From NCBI GenBank assembly GCA_028288125.1, contig JAQBOH010000033.1, positions 1 to 64,000 of the forward strand: 64,000 nucleotides of DNA, read 5' to 3'. The translations under genes and the position numbers were made by a program. This stretch comes from Mucilaginibacter sp. (GTDB taxonomy: Bacteria; Bacteroidota; Bacteroidia; Sphingobacteriales; Sphingobacteriaceae). Below the pieces are notes generated by a model. That model had not been told where the DNA came from, did not search any database, and saw only the letters and a program-made list of their open reading frames with translations. Shown here piece by piece: positions 19,746 to 30,160 of the stretch (positions are counted from its first letter, which is position 1; every line of letters starts with the position of its first letter).

Positions 19746-20936
19746 ATGAAGAAATTTCTTTCAGTCATATTATCGGTTATTATCTTCATAAGCCTCCCTG
19801 CTTTTTCATATAAAAAACCTTTAACAAAAAGGTACGATATAGAAAAAGCTGCCGGGAAAGTCTTAAAAAAACAGATTTTAGCCGAGGCTGCCTGGGCCAT
19901 GAAACAGGAACCCATTACTGTAACTGCTTCTTTTAGCACCAGGAGCGCGGGGGGTAACCATGATTTCTTTTCGGAGGCCGATTATTTTTGGCCCGACCCT
20001 AAAAACCCGGACGGCCCTTATATAAACAGGGATGGGCTGACCAACCCGGCCAATTTTGTTGAGCACAGAAAAGCAATGATCCGCCTGAGCAAGATCATTG
20101 GCGCTTTGGCTTCGGCTTACAAAATAACCGGCGACGAAAAATACGTGAGGCAAGCCGTGGTTCATTTGAAAGCCTGGTTCATCAATCCCGAAACCCTGAT
20201 GAACCCCAACCTGTTGTATGCACAAGCTGTAAAGGGGCAATTTACCGGACGCAACTACGGCATAATAGATACTATTCACTTAATGGAGGTCGCGCAGGGA
20301 ATCATTGTAATGGAAGGCGCCAAAGCGCTTGACCCGGAAACTTTAACAGGCTTGAAAAACTGGTTTGCCGAATATATTAACTGGCTGACAACCAGCAAGC
20401 CGGGCATACAGGAAAAGGTAACCAAAAATAACCATTCAACCTGCTGGGCCATGCAGGTAGCTTCATTCGCTAAATTTTGCGATAACGAGGTGTTGCTTGA
20501 TTCTTTGAGGATAAGGTACAAAACTGTTTTACTGCCTGCTCAAATGGCTGCGGACGGAAGTCTCCCGTTAGAAATGTCGCGCACAAAGCCTTACGGCTAT
20601 TCCATTTTTAATTTAGACGCTATGACCATGCTTTGCCAGATATTGTCGACTCCAAATGATAATTTGTGGGATTTTGAAACGCCGGATGGCAAGTCAATAA
20701 AAAAAGGCATAAGTTTCCTTTATCCTTTTGTACAGGACAAAAGTAAATGGACTTTAAAGCCGGACGTAATGTATTGGGAAAACTGGCCGGTGGCGCAACC
20801 GTTCCTTTTATTCGGTGCTGATGCTTACCATGAAAACGCGTGGTTTACAACATGGGAGAAGCTTGACCATAACCCTCAGGGGGAGGAAGTGATCAGGAAT
20901 TTACCTGTCCGCCATCCGTTGATCTGGTTTAATTAA
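19746..20936 (+). CDS. alginate lyase family protein
   Basis: Signal peptide; NNHSTCWAMQVASFAKF, DGSLPLEMSRTKPYGYSIFNLDAM. Confidence 0.88.
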   Translation: MKKFLSVILSVIIFISLPAFSYKKPLTKRYDIEKAAGKVLKKQILAEAAWAMKQEPITVTASFSTRSAGGNHDFFSEADYFWPDPKNPDGPYINRDGLTNPANFVEHRKAMIRLSKIIGALASAYKITGDEKYVRQAVVHLKAWFINPETLMNPNLLYAQAVKGQFTGRNYGIIDTIHLMEVAQGIIVMEGAKALDPETLTGLKNWFAEYINWLTTSKPGIQEKVTKNNHSTCWAMQVASFAKFCDNEVLLDSLRIRYKTVLLPAQMAADGSLPLEMSRTKPYGYSIFNLDAMTMLCQILSTPNDNLWDFETPDGKSIKKGISFLYPFVQDKSKWTLKPDVMYWENWPVAQPFLLFGADAYHENAWFTTWEKLDHNPQGEEVIRNLPVRHPLIWFN

Positions 20937-20965
20937 CTTGAGCTTACACAAACGCGGAAATAAGT

Positions 20966-20973
20966 TATATTTG
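20966..20973 (+). promoter_or_regulatory. -7 element TATATTTG for tRNA-Arg
   Basis: TAnnTTTG 12 nt upstream of the tRNA 5' end. Confidence 0.6.
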
Positions 20974-20985
20974 CACGAAATTATT

Positions 20986-21057
20986 GCTCCCGTAGTTCAA
21001 CGGATAGAATTATGGTTTCCGGTACCATCGATATGAGTTCGAATCTCGTCGGGAGCA
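20986..21057 (+). tRNA. tRNA-Arg(CCG)
   Basis: Cloverleaf read by eye: acceptor GCTCCCG/CGGGAGC, anticodon arm ATGGT-TTCCGGT-ACCAT, T-arm ATGAG-TTCGAAT-CTCGT. Confidence 0.93.
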
Positions 21058-21065
21058 CTTTGAAA

Positions 21066-21095
21066 ATCCCGGTCTATTTTGGCCGGGTTTTTTAT
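21066..21095 (+). terminator. intrinsic terminator after tRNA-Arg
   Basis: CCCGG-tctattttgg-CCGGG followed by TTTTTT. Confidence 0.65.
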
Positions 21096-21177
21096 GGCTT
21101 ATGGTGGTGTTCCAATTTCTGAGAGATGAACACATTGAACATCTTAAACGCACTGAACACGCAATCCCTTTAGCCCC

Positions 21178-22719
21178 TTATTCTTTCTTTACCACACTGT
21201 CCTTTATAAAAAAAACAGCCATCAGCGCCGCTAAAAACCCAAGCGCGGCGGATAGTTTTAATATTTTTTGATAAGCGCTGATAAAACCGGCGTGATACAA
21301 TTTTTCGATTCTTTGCTTTTGAGAAATATTTATAATGCCGGGTACCTTTGCATTGCCCAGGTTAGCCGATTCGGCAACCACCGCCTGTTTTTCCTTTGCG
21401 CTGATGGGGACATTTTTTATTTCAGCCTGCAATACGCCCGAAAAGAATAAAACCGCTAATGCCCCGAATATCGCATTGGCGAACACGTTTGCAATGCGTG
21501 TTAAGGCATTATTGACCCCCGAAGCCGTGCCCGAAAAATGATCGCTCACCGACCCCATTACAGTGGCTGTAAGCGGTGCCACAGTAAATGACATGCCCAA
21601 TCCAAATACGATGATGCCCGGAAAAAAAGTGGTCCAGTAATCTGACGGGCCGCTTGTTTGTTTTACAAACGATAGGACAAGCAGTCCTGCCCCGGCTAGC
21701 GACGGGCCTAATATCAGTAACCGTCGGGGGCCATATTTGTCGGCAAGGCCGCCGGCAAACCGCGCAATGGCAACCATTAAGACAGTAAAAGGTAAGAATG
21801 TAAGTCCTGATTGCAGCTGGCTGTAGCCCTGCACCTGTACCAGGTTCAGCGACAGGAACAGCATACCCGAACCCAAACCGGCATACAGGAAAAAAGTGAG
21901 CAGGTTGGCTCCGCTAAAGGTTAGGTTGCTAAACAATTGCAAGGGCATCATCGGATGCCTGCTTTTGCGTTGGATAACAATAAAAGCGATAAAAAATAAT
22001 ACGCCCGCCCCCAGCGAACAAATAACCTGCATACTACCCCAGCCAACTGCAGGTACGCGCAGAAAACCAAAGGTGAGCAGGGCCAGTCCAAGAGCAATTG
22101 TAATAGCTCCGGGAATATCAACAGCTTTGTCGACGTCTGTGTCGCGGCTTTCGGGTACTTGAAACCAAAGAATAATTAACGCTGCCAGGCCGATGGGCAC
22201 ATTGATAAAAAAGATAAAGCGCCACAAGCCGGCATCAGCCAAAGCACCGCCCAAAACAGGGCCGCCCATTGTGACTATCGTCGTAACCGCCGACCAGGTT
22301 CCTATCGCTCTTCCCCGCTCCTTTTCGTTAATAGAGGACGAGATCAGCGATAAGCTTCCCGGTATCATCAATGCCCCGCCAATACCCTGTACGATCCTGA
22401 AAGCGATCAAATAGATTATGCCCGGCGCCATCCCGCAGGCTGCTGAACCTGCAATAAAAATGACAATACCTGCCATGAATATCTTTTTCCGGCCCAGTTT
22501 ATCGCCTAAAGATCCGCCAATTAGGATAAGCGAAGCCAGCATCAATAGGTAAGCATTCAACAGCCAAAAAAGATCGGTACCTGTTGCGTTGAGGCTTTTC
22601 TGCAGCGACGGCAGCACAACATTCAATGCGGTAGCATCAATAAAAGCCATCGCCGAAGCCAGGATGGCCGAAACCATTATCCATTTGCCTTTTGCACTGC
22701 CGAGCGGGTATGTTGCCAT
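21178..22719 (-). CDS. MFS transporter, DHA2 (14-TMS) drug-efflux type
   Basis: DATALNVVLPSLQ, GGSLGDKLGRKKIF, MIPGSLSLISS. Confidence 0.9.
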   Translation of the reverse strand: MATYPLGSAKGKWIMVSAILASAMAFIDATALNVVLPSLQKSLNATGTDLFWLLNAYLLMLASLILIGGSLGDKLGRKKIFMAGIVIFIAGSAACGMAPGIIYLIAFRIVQGIGGALMIPGSLSLISSSINEKERGRAIGTWSAVTTIVTMGGPVLGGALADAGLWRFIFFINVPIGLAALIILWFQVPESRDTDVDKAVDIPGAITIALGLALLTFGFLRVPAVGWGSMQVICSLGAGVLFFIAFIVIQRKSRHPMMPLQLFSNLTFSGANLLTFFLYAGLGSGMLFLSLNLVQVQGYSQLQSGLTFLPFTVLMVAIARFAGGLADKYGPRRLLILGPSLAGAGLLVLSFVKQTSGPSDYWTTFFPGIIVFGLGMSFTVAPLTATVMGSVSDHFSGTASGVNNALTRIANVFANAIFGALAVLFFSGVLQAEIKNVPISAKEKQAVVAESANLGNAKVPGIINISQKQRIEKLYHAGFISAYQKILKLSAALGFLAALMAVFFIKDSVVKKE

Positions 22720-22749
22720 GGAACCTGATATGATCGAATACGAAGAATT

Positions 22750-22782
22750 AAACTTACGAAGTTTTAAAAACTTCGTAAGTTT
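22750..22782. repeat. 33-nt REP-like palindrome
   Basis: AAACTTACGAAGTTT-taa-AAACTTCGTAAGTTT, just downstream of the RAYT-like stop. Confidence 0.9.
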
Positions 22783-22783
22783 T

Positions 22784-23329
22784 TTACAGCCTTAAAAATT
22801 TATTTAATTCGGGTTCATTCAAATCTGCTTTATGATGCTCTATAAAGCTATCTAATCCACCAAACCATTCTAATACCCCCTGCTTGTTTAGCGAGGTTCC
22901 CTTTTCTGATAAATATGCAGAATAGGACGAATATTTATAATCCTCCATGTTGTTAACAAGTCCGGCAACAACGGGATTTTTATGGATATAAGTAATAATG
23001 CTTGTATAATAACTGTCCGAAACAATCTCAGACACTTTAAACCTGCCTTGAAATAAACTTCCTACCCTATGATATTTCTTGTTTATTGCTTTTGAATAAG
23101 AAATGAAGAAATTCTTTATCCCTTTTTCAAAAAGTGTTTCCTCATTTATTCTGATAAAAAAATGAAAGTGATTCGGCATTAAACAATGGGAATATGTGTC
23201 GCAATACGGTGATACATATTTTTTAAATTGACTCAGGAAATAATTGTAGTTGTCGTCTTCAAAGAAGATCAATTCTTTATTATTGCCTCTGTTGTAAAGA
23301 TGATAATAGCTATCAGAATAAACTTTCAT
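22784..23329 (-). mobile_element. REP-associated tyrosine transposase (IS200-like, Y1_Tnp)
   Basis: MKVYSDSYYHLYNRGNNKELIF...CLMPNHFHFFIRI (HUH), single domain, bracketed by palindromes. Confidence 0.88.
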
Positions 23330-23351
23330 TCAATAAACTTAATGCAGAAAC

Positions 23352-23384
23352 AAACTTACGAAGTTTTAAAAACTTCGTAAGTTT
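23352..23384. repeat. 33-nt REP-like palindrome
   Basis: Identical to the 22750-22782 copy; overlaps the ggt 3' end. Confidence 0.9.
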
Positions 23385-25108
23385 TCGCGTGTCACCACCC
23401 TGCCGCTTCCCCGTCCTTCCGGCTTTCTGATGCGCCGAAGTAAACTTTTTTGAATGGGGTCAAAACGGATGGCCTGGTAACCGCCATAGCTGCCCGGGAT
23501 TTGAAATCCTATCTTATGCCCCATATACATCAGGCTGCGTATCGTTTCGTATGGGAAACCCGATTCCAGGTAGACCATCCCCACGCCCTGCATTTTTTCG
23601 CCGGTAGGTTCCGATGAGCCCTGGTGGTCTATTCGCGGCGCGTCGCCGGCCTCCTGCGCGTTCATACCAAAGTCGATCATGTTCATTAGTATCTCAACAT
23701 GCCCCAGGGGCTGAAAGCTGCCGCCCATTACACCAAAGCTCATATACGGCTTGCCACCCTTAGTTACAAACGCCGGGATAATGGTATGGAATGGCCGCTT
23801 GTGCGGCGCGTATGTATTGTTTTGTCCTTCCTCCAGCGTGTACAACTGTCCGCGGTCCTGCAGGGTAAAACCCAAACCGTCAGGCGCCATGCCCGATCCG
23901 TAGCCGCGGTAATTGCTCTGGATAAGCGACACCATATTGCCGTCGCCATCAGCCACGGTAAGGTAAATGGTATCCCCGTCCTTTAACGCGGGATTGCCGG
24001 CTTCATAACTCGCCGAAGCCTTGTGCGGATTGATCAGCTTGCGGCGTTCCGCGGCGTATGATTTGGAAATCAGTTCCTTAACCGGAATTTTGGCAAATTC
24101 CGGGTCGGCGTAATATTTGGCGCGGTCTTCAAAGGCCAGTTTTTTAGCTTCCACAAATAAATGGATGTGTTCCGGGCTGCCCCAGGTTATCTTACTAAAA
24201 TCAAAACCTTCCAGTATGTTCAGCATTTGCAGGGTACATATCCCCTGCCCGTTGGGTGGCAGTTCCCAAACATCATAGCCGCGGTAGTTGGTGCTCACAG
24301 GTTCAACCCAAGTCGAAGTGTGGTCGGCCATGTCGCGGTACGATAAAAACCCGCCGTTCTTTTTCATAAACGCGTCAATGGTGCGCGCTATATCGCCTTT
24401 ATAAAAAGCATCGCGACCGCCTTTTGCAATTTTCTCAAGCGTATTAGCCAGGTCGGGGTTGGTGCGGATATCGCCCCGGCCGGGTATTTTGCCGCCCGGG
24501 TTATACAGTTCAACAATATTGGGGTACTTGCCATAAATGACCTTTATGTTTTTCAACGAGCCCGCTGCCTCGTCAGCCACAGGGAAACCATTGCGCGCGT
24601 AACCAATCGCATATGACAATACCCGGTCCATCGGCATCTTGCCGAAGCGGCCATGCAGTGTAAACCAGCCATCAATGCAGCCCGGCACGTTTACCGGCAG
24701 CGGGCCAAGCGCGGGGATATATTTTATTCCACGTTTTTTAAATTCTTCAAGTGTCAGGCTGTACGGCGAGCGGCCGGAACCATTCAGGCCAATCAGCTTG
24801 CCGGTTTTGGCTTCGTAAACAATCGCGAAAATATCGCCGCCTATGCCATTTACATGCGGTTCAACCACACCCAGTACGGCATTGGCAGCTATGGCAGCGT
24901 CAACGGCTGAGCCGCCGTGTTTCAGCACGTCAATAGCAGCCTGCGTGGCAAGCGGCTGGCTGGTACAAGCCATACCATGCTGCGCCATTACTTCACTGCG
25001 GGTTGCGAAAGTTTTGCCGAACGGTCTGTCCTGGGCCTTTAAAAAAACGGGAGCGAATAGTAAAAGGCCAAAAATGAGGCGGCAGGGGTTGGAGCGTTTT
25101 AATTTCAT
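23366..25108 (-). CDS. ggt: gamma-glutamyltransferase
   Basis: GMACTSQPLATQAAIDVLKHGGSAVDAAIAANAVLGVVEPH; start set at MKLKRSNPCRLIFGLLLF (signal peptide). Confidence 0.93.
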   Translation of the reverse strand: MKLKRSNPCRLIFGLLLFAPVFLKAQDRPFGKTFATRSEVMAQHGMACTSQPLATQAAIDVLKHGGSAVDAAIAANAVLGVVEPHVNGIGGDIFAIVYEAKTGKLIGLNGSGRSPYSLTLEEFKKRGIKYIPALGPLPVNVPGCIDGWFTLHGRFGKMPMDRVLSYAIGYARNGFPVADEAAGSLKNIKVIYGKYPNIVELYNPGGKIPGRGDIRTNPDLANTLEKIAKGGRDAFYKGDIARTIDAFMKKNGGFLSYRDMADHTSTWVEPVSTNYRGYDVWELPPNGQGICTLQMLNILEGFDFSKITWGSPEHIHLFVEAKKLAFEDRAKYYADPEFAKIPVKELISKSYAAERRKLINPHKASASYEAGNPALKDGDTIYLTVADGDGNMVSLIQSNYRGYGSGMAPDGLGFTLQDRGQLYTLEEGQNNTYAPHKRPFHTIIPAFVTKGGKPYMSFGVMGGSFQPLGHVEILMNMIDFGMNAQEAGDAPRIDHQGSSEPTGEKMQGVGMVYLESGFPYETIRSLMYMGHKIGFQIPGSYGGYQAIRFDPIQKSLLRRIRKPEGRGSGRVVTRENLRSF

Positions 25109-25265
25109 AATTATAAGGGGGTTATAGAAAGCTAACTTACCGATTATTAATAAATTATCAATGTCGCTCGTATATTTACTCACCCCGACTACGCTACGCT
25201 CGACCACCCTCTCTACCGCAAGCGGTAAAGAGGGGAAATAAGAGAATAAATTTATTTTTATTGAA

Positions 25266-26435
25266 TTACCCTTCCCAATACGGAAATTTCTTATTGGTGA
25301 ATATTGATTTCGGTATCATCGCATTTACGCCAAGCGTTTTGTCGACTACTTGGGTAACCTCGAAATCAACCCCTGTACTTGCGATAGACAACGCTTCGTT
25401 AAACGTATAGCCCATATTATCCTTAATAAAATTTACAGCCTCAGATGCGGCGTTTTTCATAGCCGTATTCAAATCCGGGTCAAGCCCGATCGCGATAAAA
25501 TGGGTAGGCGTTTCGGCACATACCTGCTTAATGGGCTTATCTTTGCGTACAATAAACTTTGCTATCAGCGTAAGCGATGCCTCAATTGCAACGCCGCTTA
25601 TCTCGCCGGTGCCCTGTGCTGCATGGCAATCGCCGGTAGTGAACAATGCGCCCCTGGTTGATACGGGCAGGTAGAGGGTGCTGCCTTTTACCAGGTGTTT
25701 TAAATCCATATTGCCGCCATAATAGCCCGGCGGAATGGAGCTTACCCGGCCTTTTTCCGGCCCGGGCGATACAGCCATTACCCCGAAGAAAGGTTTAACA
25801 GGTATTTCCAGGCCATCTTTAAACGAAGCCACTTTTTTCTTCTTATCATACTTATATACAAAATTTTCCCGTGTAGTTACAGCGTCCCCAATATCGCCGC
25901 CTTTTGGCCAAACGGCATTTACACCATAATTGCTGCGCAAAATAATATCGAGTATGCGTACCTCAAGAGTATCACCCGGCTCGGCGCCTTCAATATAAAT
26001 CGGCCCGGTAAGCAGGTGCCCGCTTAACCCGGAAGGTTCGGGCTTTACGTTTTTATAGATATTAATTATATCCTGCGCCTGTTCGTCAATAGGCAGGTTA
26101 TTGCTTTTATAAAAAGCTTCCGGGTCTTTACGGCTTATGCCGGTGGTATTAACGGTTTGTATCTCGGCAATATCGCCGTTCTCGATTTTGGCCACAGGCG
26201 GCACGTCAGCCCCGTAATATCCCCAAACGGTATTTTCGGGCGTTGACCGGATCAGGTGATCAGGCTTAATGAAACTATCCCCGTTAACGGGGCCTGGATC
26301 AACTGCTATTTTTTGAAGCCCGAACGCGTTTGCCGCGATGCCGCTTAATGATAACGCTATGCCGCCCTTCGCGGCCGTTTTTAAGAAGCTCCTTCGCGGA
26401 TTCTCCGGGTTGTTATTGGATCTGCTGTTTGCCAT
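25266..26435 (-). CDS. acetamidase/formamidase family protein with Tat-type signal
   Basis: RRSFLKTAAKGG; GPIYIEGAEPGDTLEVRI; GDCHAAQGTGEISG. Confidence 0.88.
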   Translation of the reverse strand: MANSRSNNNPENPRRSFLKTAAKGGIALSLSGIAANAFGLQKIAVDPGPVNGDSFIKPDHLIRSTPENTVWGYYGADVPPVAKIENGDIAEIQTVNTTGISRKDPEAFYKSNNLPIDEQAQDIINIYKNVKPEPSGLSGHLLTGPIYIEGAEPGDTLEVRILDIILRSNYGVNAVWPKGGDIGDAVTTRENFVYKYDKKKKVASFKDGLEIPVKPFFGVMAVSPGPEKGRVSSIPPGYYGGNMDLKHLVKGSTLYLPVSTRGALFTTGDCHAAQGTGEISGVAIEASLTLIAKFIVRKDKPIKQVCAETPTHFIAIGLDPDLNTAMKNAASEAVNFIKDNMGYTFNEALSIASTGVDFEVTQVVDKTLGVNAMIPKSIFTNKKFPYWEG

Positions 26436-26579
26436 CTGAAAAATACTGTAATTATTGATTCCCAAGTTAGCTAATCGCCGTGAAAATTTAAGCGGTATTG
26501 TAATAATTGCCTGATCGGATAGATAAATATTTTGTCATTAAGCTGAAAATCGCATTTTTGCAACACTCTTATCTCTATA

Positions 26580-27803
26580 ATGGACTCAACCACCTTACAA
26601 CCTCCAAAGCAAATCGTTCAAAAAACCGTTTTCGGAATACTGATGGCTATTAGCGTCGGGCATTTTCTAAACGATATGCTGCAGTCTATCATTCCGTCGG
26701 TATACCCTTTGCTGAAAAGGAATTTTCATTTAAACTTTACACAGATCGGGCTAATCACTTTTACTTTCCAGGTTACCTCGTCGCTGCTGCAGCCGTTTGT
26801 AGGGTTGTTTACCGATCGTAAACCGCGGCCATATTCCCTGGTGGCAGGCATGTCACTGTCGCTGGTTGGTGTGGTCATGCTGTCATTGGCGCCCAGCTTT
26901 ATTGGCGTACTTGGAGCGGTTGCCATAATGGGCATCGGTTCGTCCATTTTTCACCCCGAGTCGTCACGGCTCGCACGCCTGGCTTCCGGCGGAAAAAAGG
27001 GGCTTGCACAGTCTATCTTTCAGCTCGGCGGCAATACCGGCAGCGCGGTGGGGCCGTTGCTCGTAGCGCTTATCGTAGTGCCGAATGGGTTAAGGTACAT
27101 CATCTGGTTTATTTTGGCGGCCGTGCTCGGCATCATTATCCTGTCGAAAGTTGGTCAATGGTATAAAGATCATTTGAACAGCAAAGCTAAAAATCCCGTT
27201 AAGGATGAGCCGCACCTCAACCTGTCTAAAACAAAAATAGTCTGGTCGCTGGTTGTACTGCTGCTGCTCATATTCTCCAAGTTTTTTTACCTGGCTTGCA
27301 TGAACAACTACTTTACTTTTTTCCTTATCGGCAAGTTTCACCTTTCCATACAGCAATCGCAGCTATACCTGTTCGTATTCCTGGCTTCCATCGCGGCGGG
27401 TACACTCATCGGCGGCTATCTCGGCGATAAGTTCGGGCGTAAATATGTGATCTGGTTTTCCATATTGGGCGTAGCGCCGTTTACACTGATGCTTCCTTAT
27501 GCCGATCTTTTCTGGACGGTGGCCTTATCCGTGATCATCGGTATCATCCTTTCCTCGGCTTTTTCAGCTATTGTAGTATATGCCCAGGAACTGGTACCCG
27601 GCAAGGTCGGCACGGTGTCGGGCCTGTTTTTCGGGCTCGCTTTCGGCATGGGCGGCCTTGGTTCCGCACTGCTTGGCGTACTGGCCGATCATACCAGCAT
27701 TACCTACGTGTTTAAAGTTTGCGCCTTTCTTCCCCTTATTGGGATAGTAACAGGCTTTTTACCTGATATTGAAGGAAGGTTAAAGGCAAAAGGCAAAAGG
27801 TGA
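26580..27803 (+). CDS. MFS transporter, fosmidomycin-resistance type
   Basis: GHFLNDMLQSIIPSVYPLLKRNFHLNFTQIGLI; SSIFHPESSRLA. Confidence 0.88.
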   Translation: MDSTTLQPPKQIVQKTVFGILMAISVGHFLNDMLQSIIPSVYPLLKRNFHLNFTQIGLITFTFQVTSSLLQPFVGLFTDRKPRPYSLVAGMSLSLVGVVMLSLAPSFIGVLGAVAIMGIGSSIFHPESSRLARLASGGKKGLAQSIFQLGGNTGSAVGPLLVALIVVPNGLRYIIWFILAAVLGIIILSKVGQWYKDHLNSKAKNPVKDEPHLNLSKTKIVWSLVVLLLLIFSKFFYLACMNNYFTFFLIGKFHLSIQQSQLYLFVFLASIAAGTLIGGYLGDKFGRKYVIWFSILGVAPFTLMLPYADLFWTVALSVIIGIILSSAFSAIVVYAQELVPGKVGTVSGLFFGLAFGMGGLGSALLGVLADHTSITYVFKVCAFLPLIGIVTGFLPDIEGRLKAKGKR

Positions 27804-27845
27804 AAGGTGAAAGGTGAAGCCGTCTCCTTTGGAAACGGCCAGCGG

Positions 27846-28448
27846 TTATTTGCGGTTTAGCGCTTTAAACTGTGCATCGAAGTCGATCTTAAAATCATTT
27901 TGTTTTAAAGTTTGCGCTATTTCAACCAGCAAGGCTTTATCATCGGCATTTGAAAAAATGGTTAAGTTTAAAATATGTGAAAAACATACCGTACTAAGAT
28001 TAATTTGCTTTAGGAGCGAACCATATTCGCCCGGAAGATCATAGTACCACAAAAGGTAAGTTTTATTGTTGATAACCTGCCAGTCGTGACCGGAATGAGT
28101 ATAATGCTGTTTCAATTGGCGTTTAGAATAGCTTAACCGACGTTTCAAAAAAGCGAGTAACTGATCTTTTTGATCTGTCCCGGCGCTTTGATTTTTTTGC
28201 AGCGTGGTATCGGCAACTAACCCGTATTGCAGCATTTTATTATCAACGATAATTGAGCCGGGCCTGTCTGTTGATTTGATCTCTTTTGAATCAATATTTA
28301 ATGTAATGGAATGTGTATTACTGGAAAAAACAATTTCGGCACCCCCGCTTTTCATTAAATAAATAGACTGAAAATCATCAGTGAACCTCTGTGCAAAAAG
28401 TTGCTGGCCAAACAATAAAACGAGTACCGCTACACCTAAAATTTTCAT
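27846..28448 (-). CDS. secreted protein of unknown function
   Basis: Signal peptide, 200 aa. Confidence 0.6.
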   Translation of the reverse strand: MKILGVAVLVLLFGQQLFAQRFTDDFQSIYLMKSGGAEIVFSSNTHSITLNIDSKEIKSTDRPGSIIVDNKMLQYGLVADTTLQKNQSAGTDQKDQLLAFLKRRLSYSKRQLKQHYTHSGHDWQVINNKTYLLWYYDLPGEYGSLLKQINLSTVCFSHILNLTIFSNADDKALLVEIAQTLKQNDFKIDFDAQFKALNRK

Positions 28449-28498
28449 TCCTATCTGTTCCTTTTTGACTAAAAGTAGTATTTTATAATTACCCCTAT

Positions 28499-30160
28499 CT
28501 ATCTCAACAAAGTAATTGAACCCGATTTAACAATGTGACTATGATAATAATCATTTGTCGCTTCAAACACCCAGTAATATGTTCCGGCGTCCACCGGCTT
28601 CCCGTTTAGTTTTCCGTCCCAGTTTTCATTGACAGAGGTAGTGGAAAATACAATTTGCCCATAGCGATTATAAATTTTTAAATAATCAAACCTAATGTAA
28701 CCTATAACCGAAACATTAAAATAATCATTTATACCGTCATTATTGGGCGTAAAAGTATTGGGAGCGGTTATTGTGTATGGAGGCGGATCAACAGTGGCAT
28801 TAACCCTGACGATGGTATCACAGCCTGTTTTGTTTATTGCTTTAATAAAATATGTTCCGCTGGCTTTTATTGCTGAAAAATTTGCAACAGGTTTAGTTCC
28901 CTTGGCATCACTGTAATAATTGTATGTAAAACCGGGGTAATGAACATAACTGGTTGAAAGATCAACTACCGCCGGAAAATTAACCGGCTGCGGATCGACA
29001 ACATCAATAACCGGTGGATCTATAATCACCGTTACCGGTAATATATTCATACATCCTTCGGTATTTATCCCCTGGATATAGTATACGCCTGAAGCCATCA
29101 CTTTATCGGGGTTCGGTAAATAACTTACAGCCAGCGGGTCGAGATAATAACTATATGTCATTCCCGGGCTGCTGCCGGACGTGACGCCCCCAACAGTAAG
29201 ATCGACACCCGTGGCGGGGCAGCCAAATACAGTATCAGCAAGCTGCAATTTAAACCCGTTATCAATTTTATTAACCGTGGTATAAAGCGTATCTACACAG
29301 CCTAATCCGTTATATGGGAAAACAACGACTGCATATTTTGTCATATCAGGCGGTGCGGGGGATATTTTGAAAGTTCGCCCTTCCGCAACCGCTTTCGACA
29401 TATCGGCGTTATACCAGGTATACCCCGCAAAACCATAAGGTGCGCTTAATGTTACGGAGTTTTGCCCTATACAGTAGGCATTGCCTGTAATTGGCGAACC
29501 TACATTTTCATTTACATCAAGATAGGCATAACCAAAATGACCACCCCGGGTACAATCATTGGTCGTAAATTCTAAACGCACTGTTTTCCCCGGATATGCG
29601 CTTAGGTTAATCGTTGCTGCTGTCCAATCCTTATAAGTTACTTCTCTAGATCCTGGTTTAAAGCCAGGCAAATCTGAAGATGCTATAAAGTCAAATGCCG
29701 GACAGTAGAGATATTTGTCGTCGGTTACGTCGTATATCTTTGCTGTAAACCTTGGTTGCTCAAATGATGCATGTCCCGGATTTTGAAGCACTACAGCATA
29801 ATTTAAAATAATACTATATGAAATACCTTTAGGAACGGTTAATGTATAAGTAACCCGCTCGGCCTGTCGCCCCGTATCAGAATTACCTAACCGGATGGAA
29901 TATTTACTTCCATTGGGACAAAGAATATGAAACCCGCCATACGGATCGAGCTTATTGGCAGATGACTTGTCAATTATAGTATGCCTGTTATTAATAGGGC
30001 CTGAAAGGGATACATTGACATTGCCCAGGGGGTCTACCCCGCCGATGTAACAATTCCATTGATTAAATGTACCATCTTCAAATCCTATATTTGGCGCCTG
30101 GCCCAAGCATTTGAAACCGGTGAATATTAATAGTATAAATAAAAATTTCAATCCCCTCAT
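28499..30160 (-). CDS. gliding motility-associated C-terminal domain protein (secreted adhesin-like)
   Basis: C-terminal TFTPNNDGINDYFNV...YNRYGQIVFSTTSVNENWDGKLNGKPVDAGTYYW. Confidence 0.9.
   Translation of the reverse strand: MRGLKFLFILLIFTGFKCLGQAPNIGFEDGTFNQWNCYIGGVDPLGNVNVSLSGPINNRHTIIDKSSANKLDPYGGFHILCPNGSKYSIRLGNSDTGRQAERVTYTLTVPKGISYSIILNYAVVLQNPGHASFEQPRFTAKIYDVTDDKYLYCPAFDFIASSDLPGFKPGSREVTYKDWTAATINLSAYPGKTVRLEFTTNDCTRGGHFGYAYLDVNENVGSPITGNAYCIGQNSVTLSAPYGFAGYTWYNADMSKAVAEGRTFKISPAPPDMTKYAVVVFPYNGLGCVDTLYTTVNKIDNGFKLQLADTVFGCPATGVDLTVGGVTSGSSPGMTYSYYLDPLAVSYLPNPDKVMASGVYYIQGINTEGCMNILPVTVIIDPPVIDVVDPQPVNFPAVVDLSTSYVHYPGFTYNYYSDAKGTKPVANFSAIKASGTYFIKAINKTGCDTIVRVNATVDPPPYTITAPNTFTPNNDGINDYFNVSVIGYIRFDYLKIYNRYGQIVFSTTSVNENWDGKLNGKPVDAGTYYWVFEATNDYYHSHIVKSGSITLLR

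Noticed and set aside
25208-25236. CCTCTCTACCGCaaGCGGTAAAGAGGGG hairpin as a riboswitch or sRNA
   Set aside because: Simple hairpin resembling common intergenic repeats or a terminator; no further structure to support an RNA gene.
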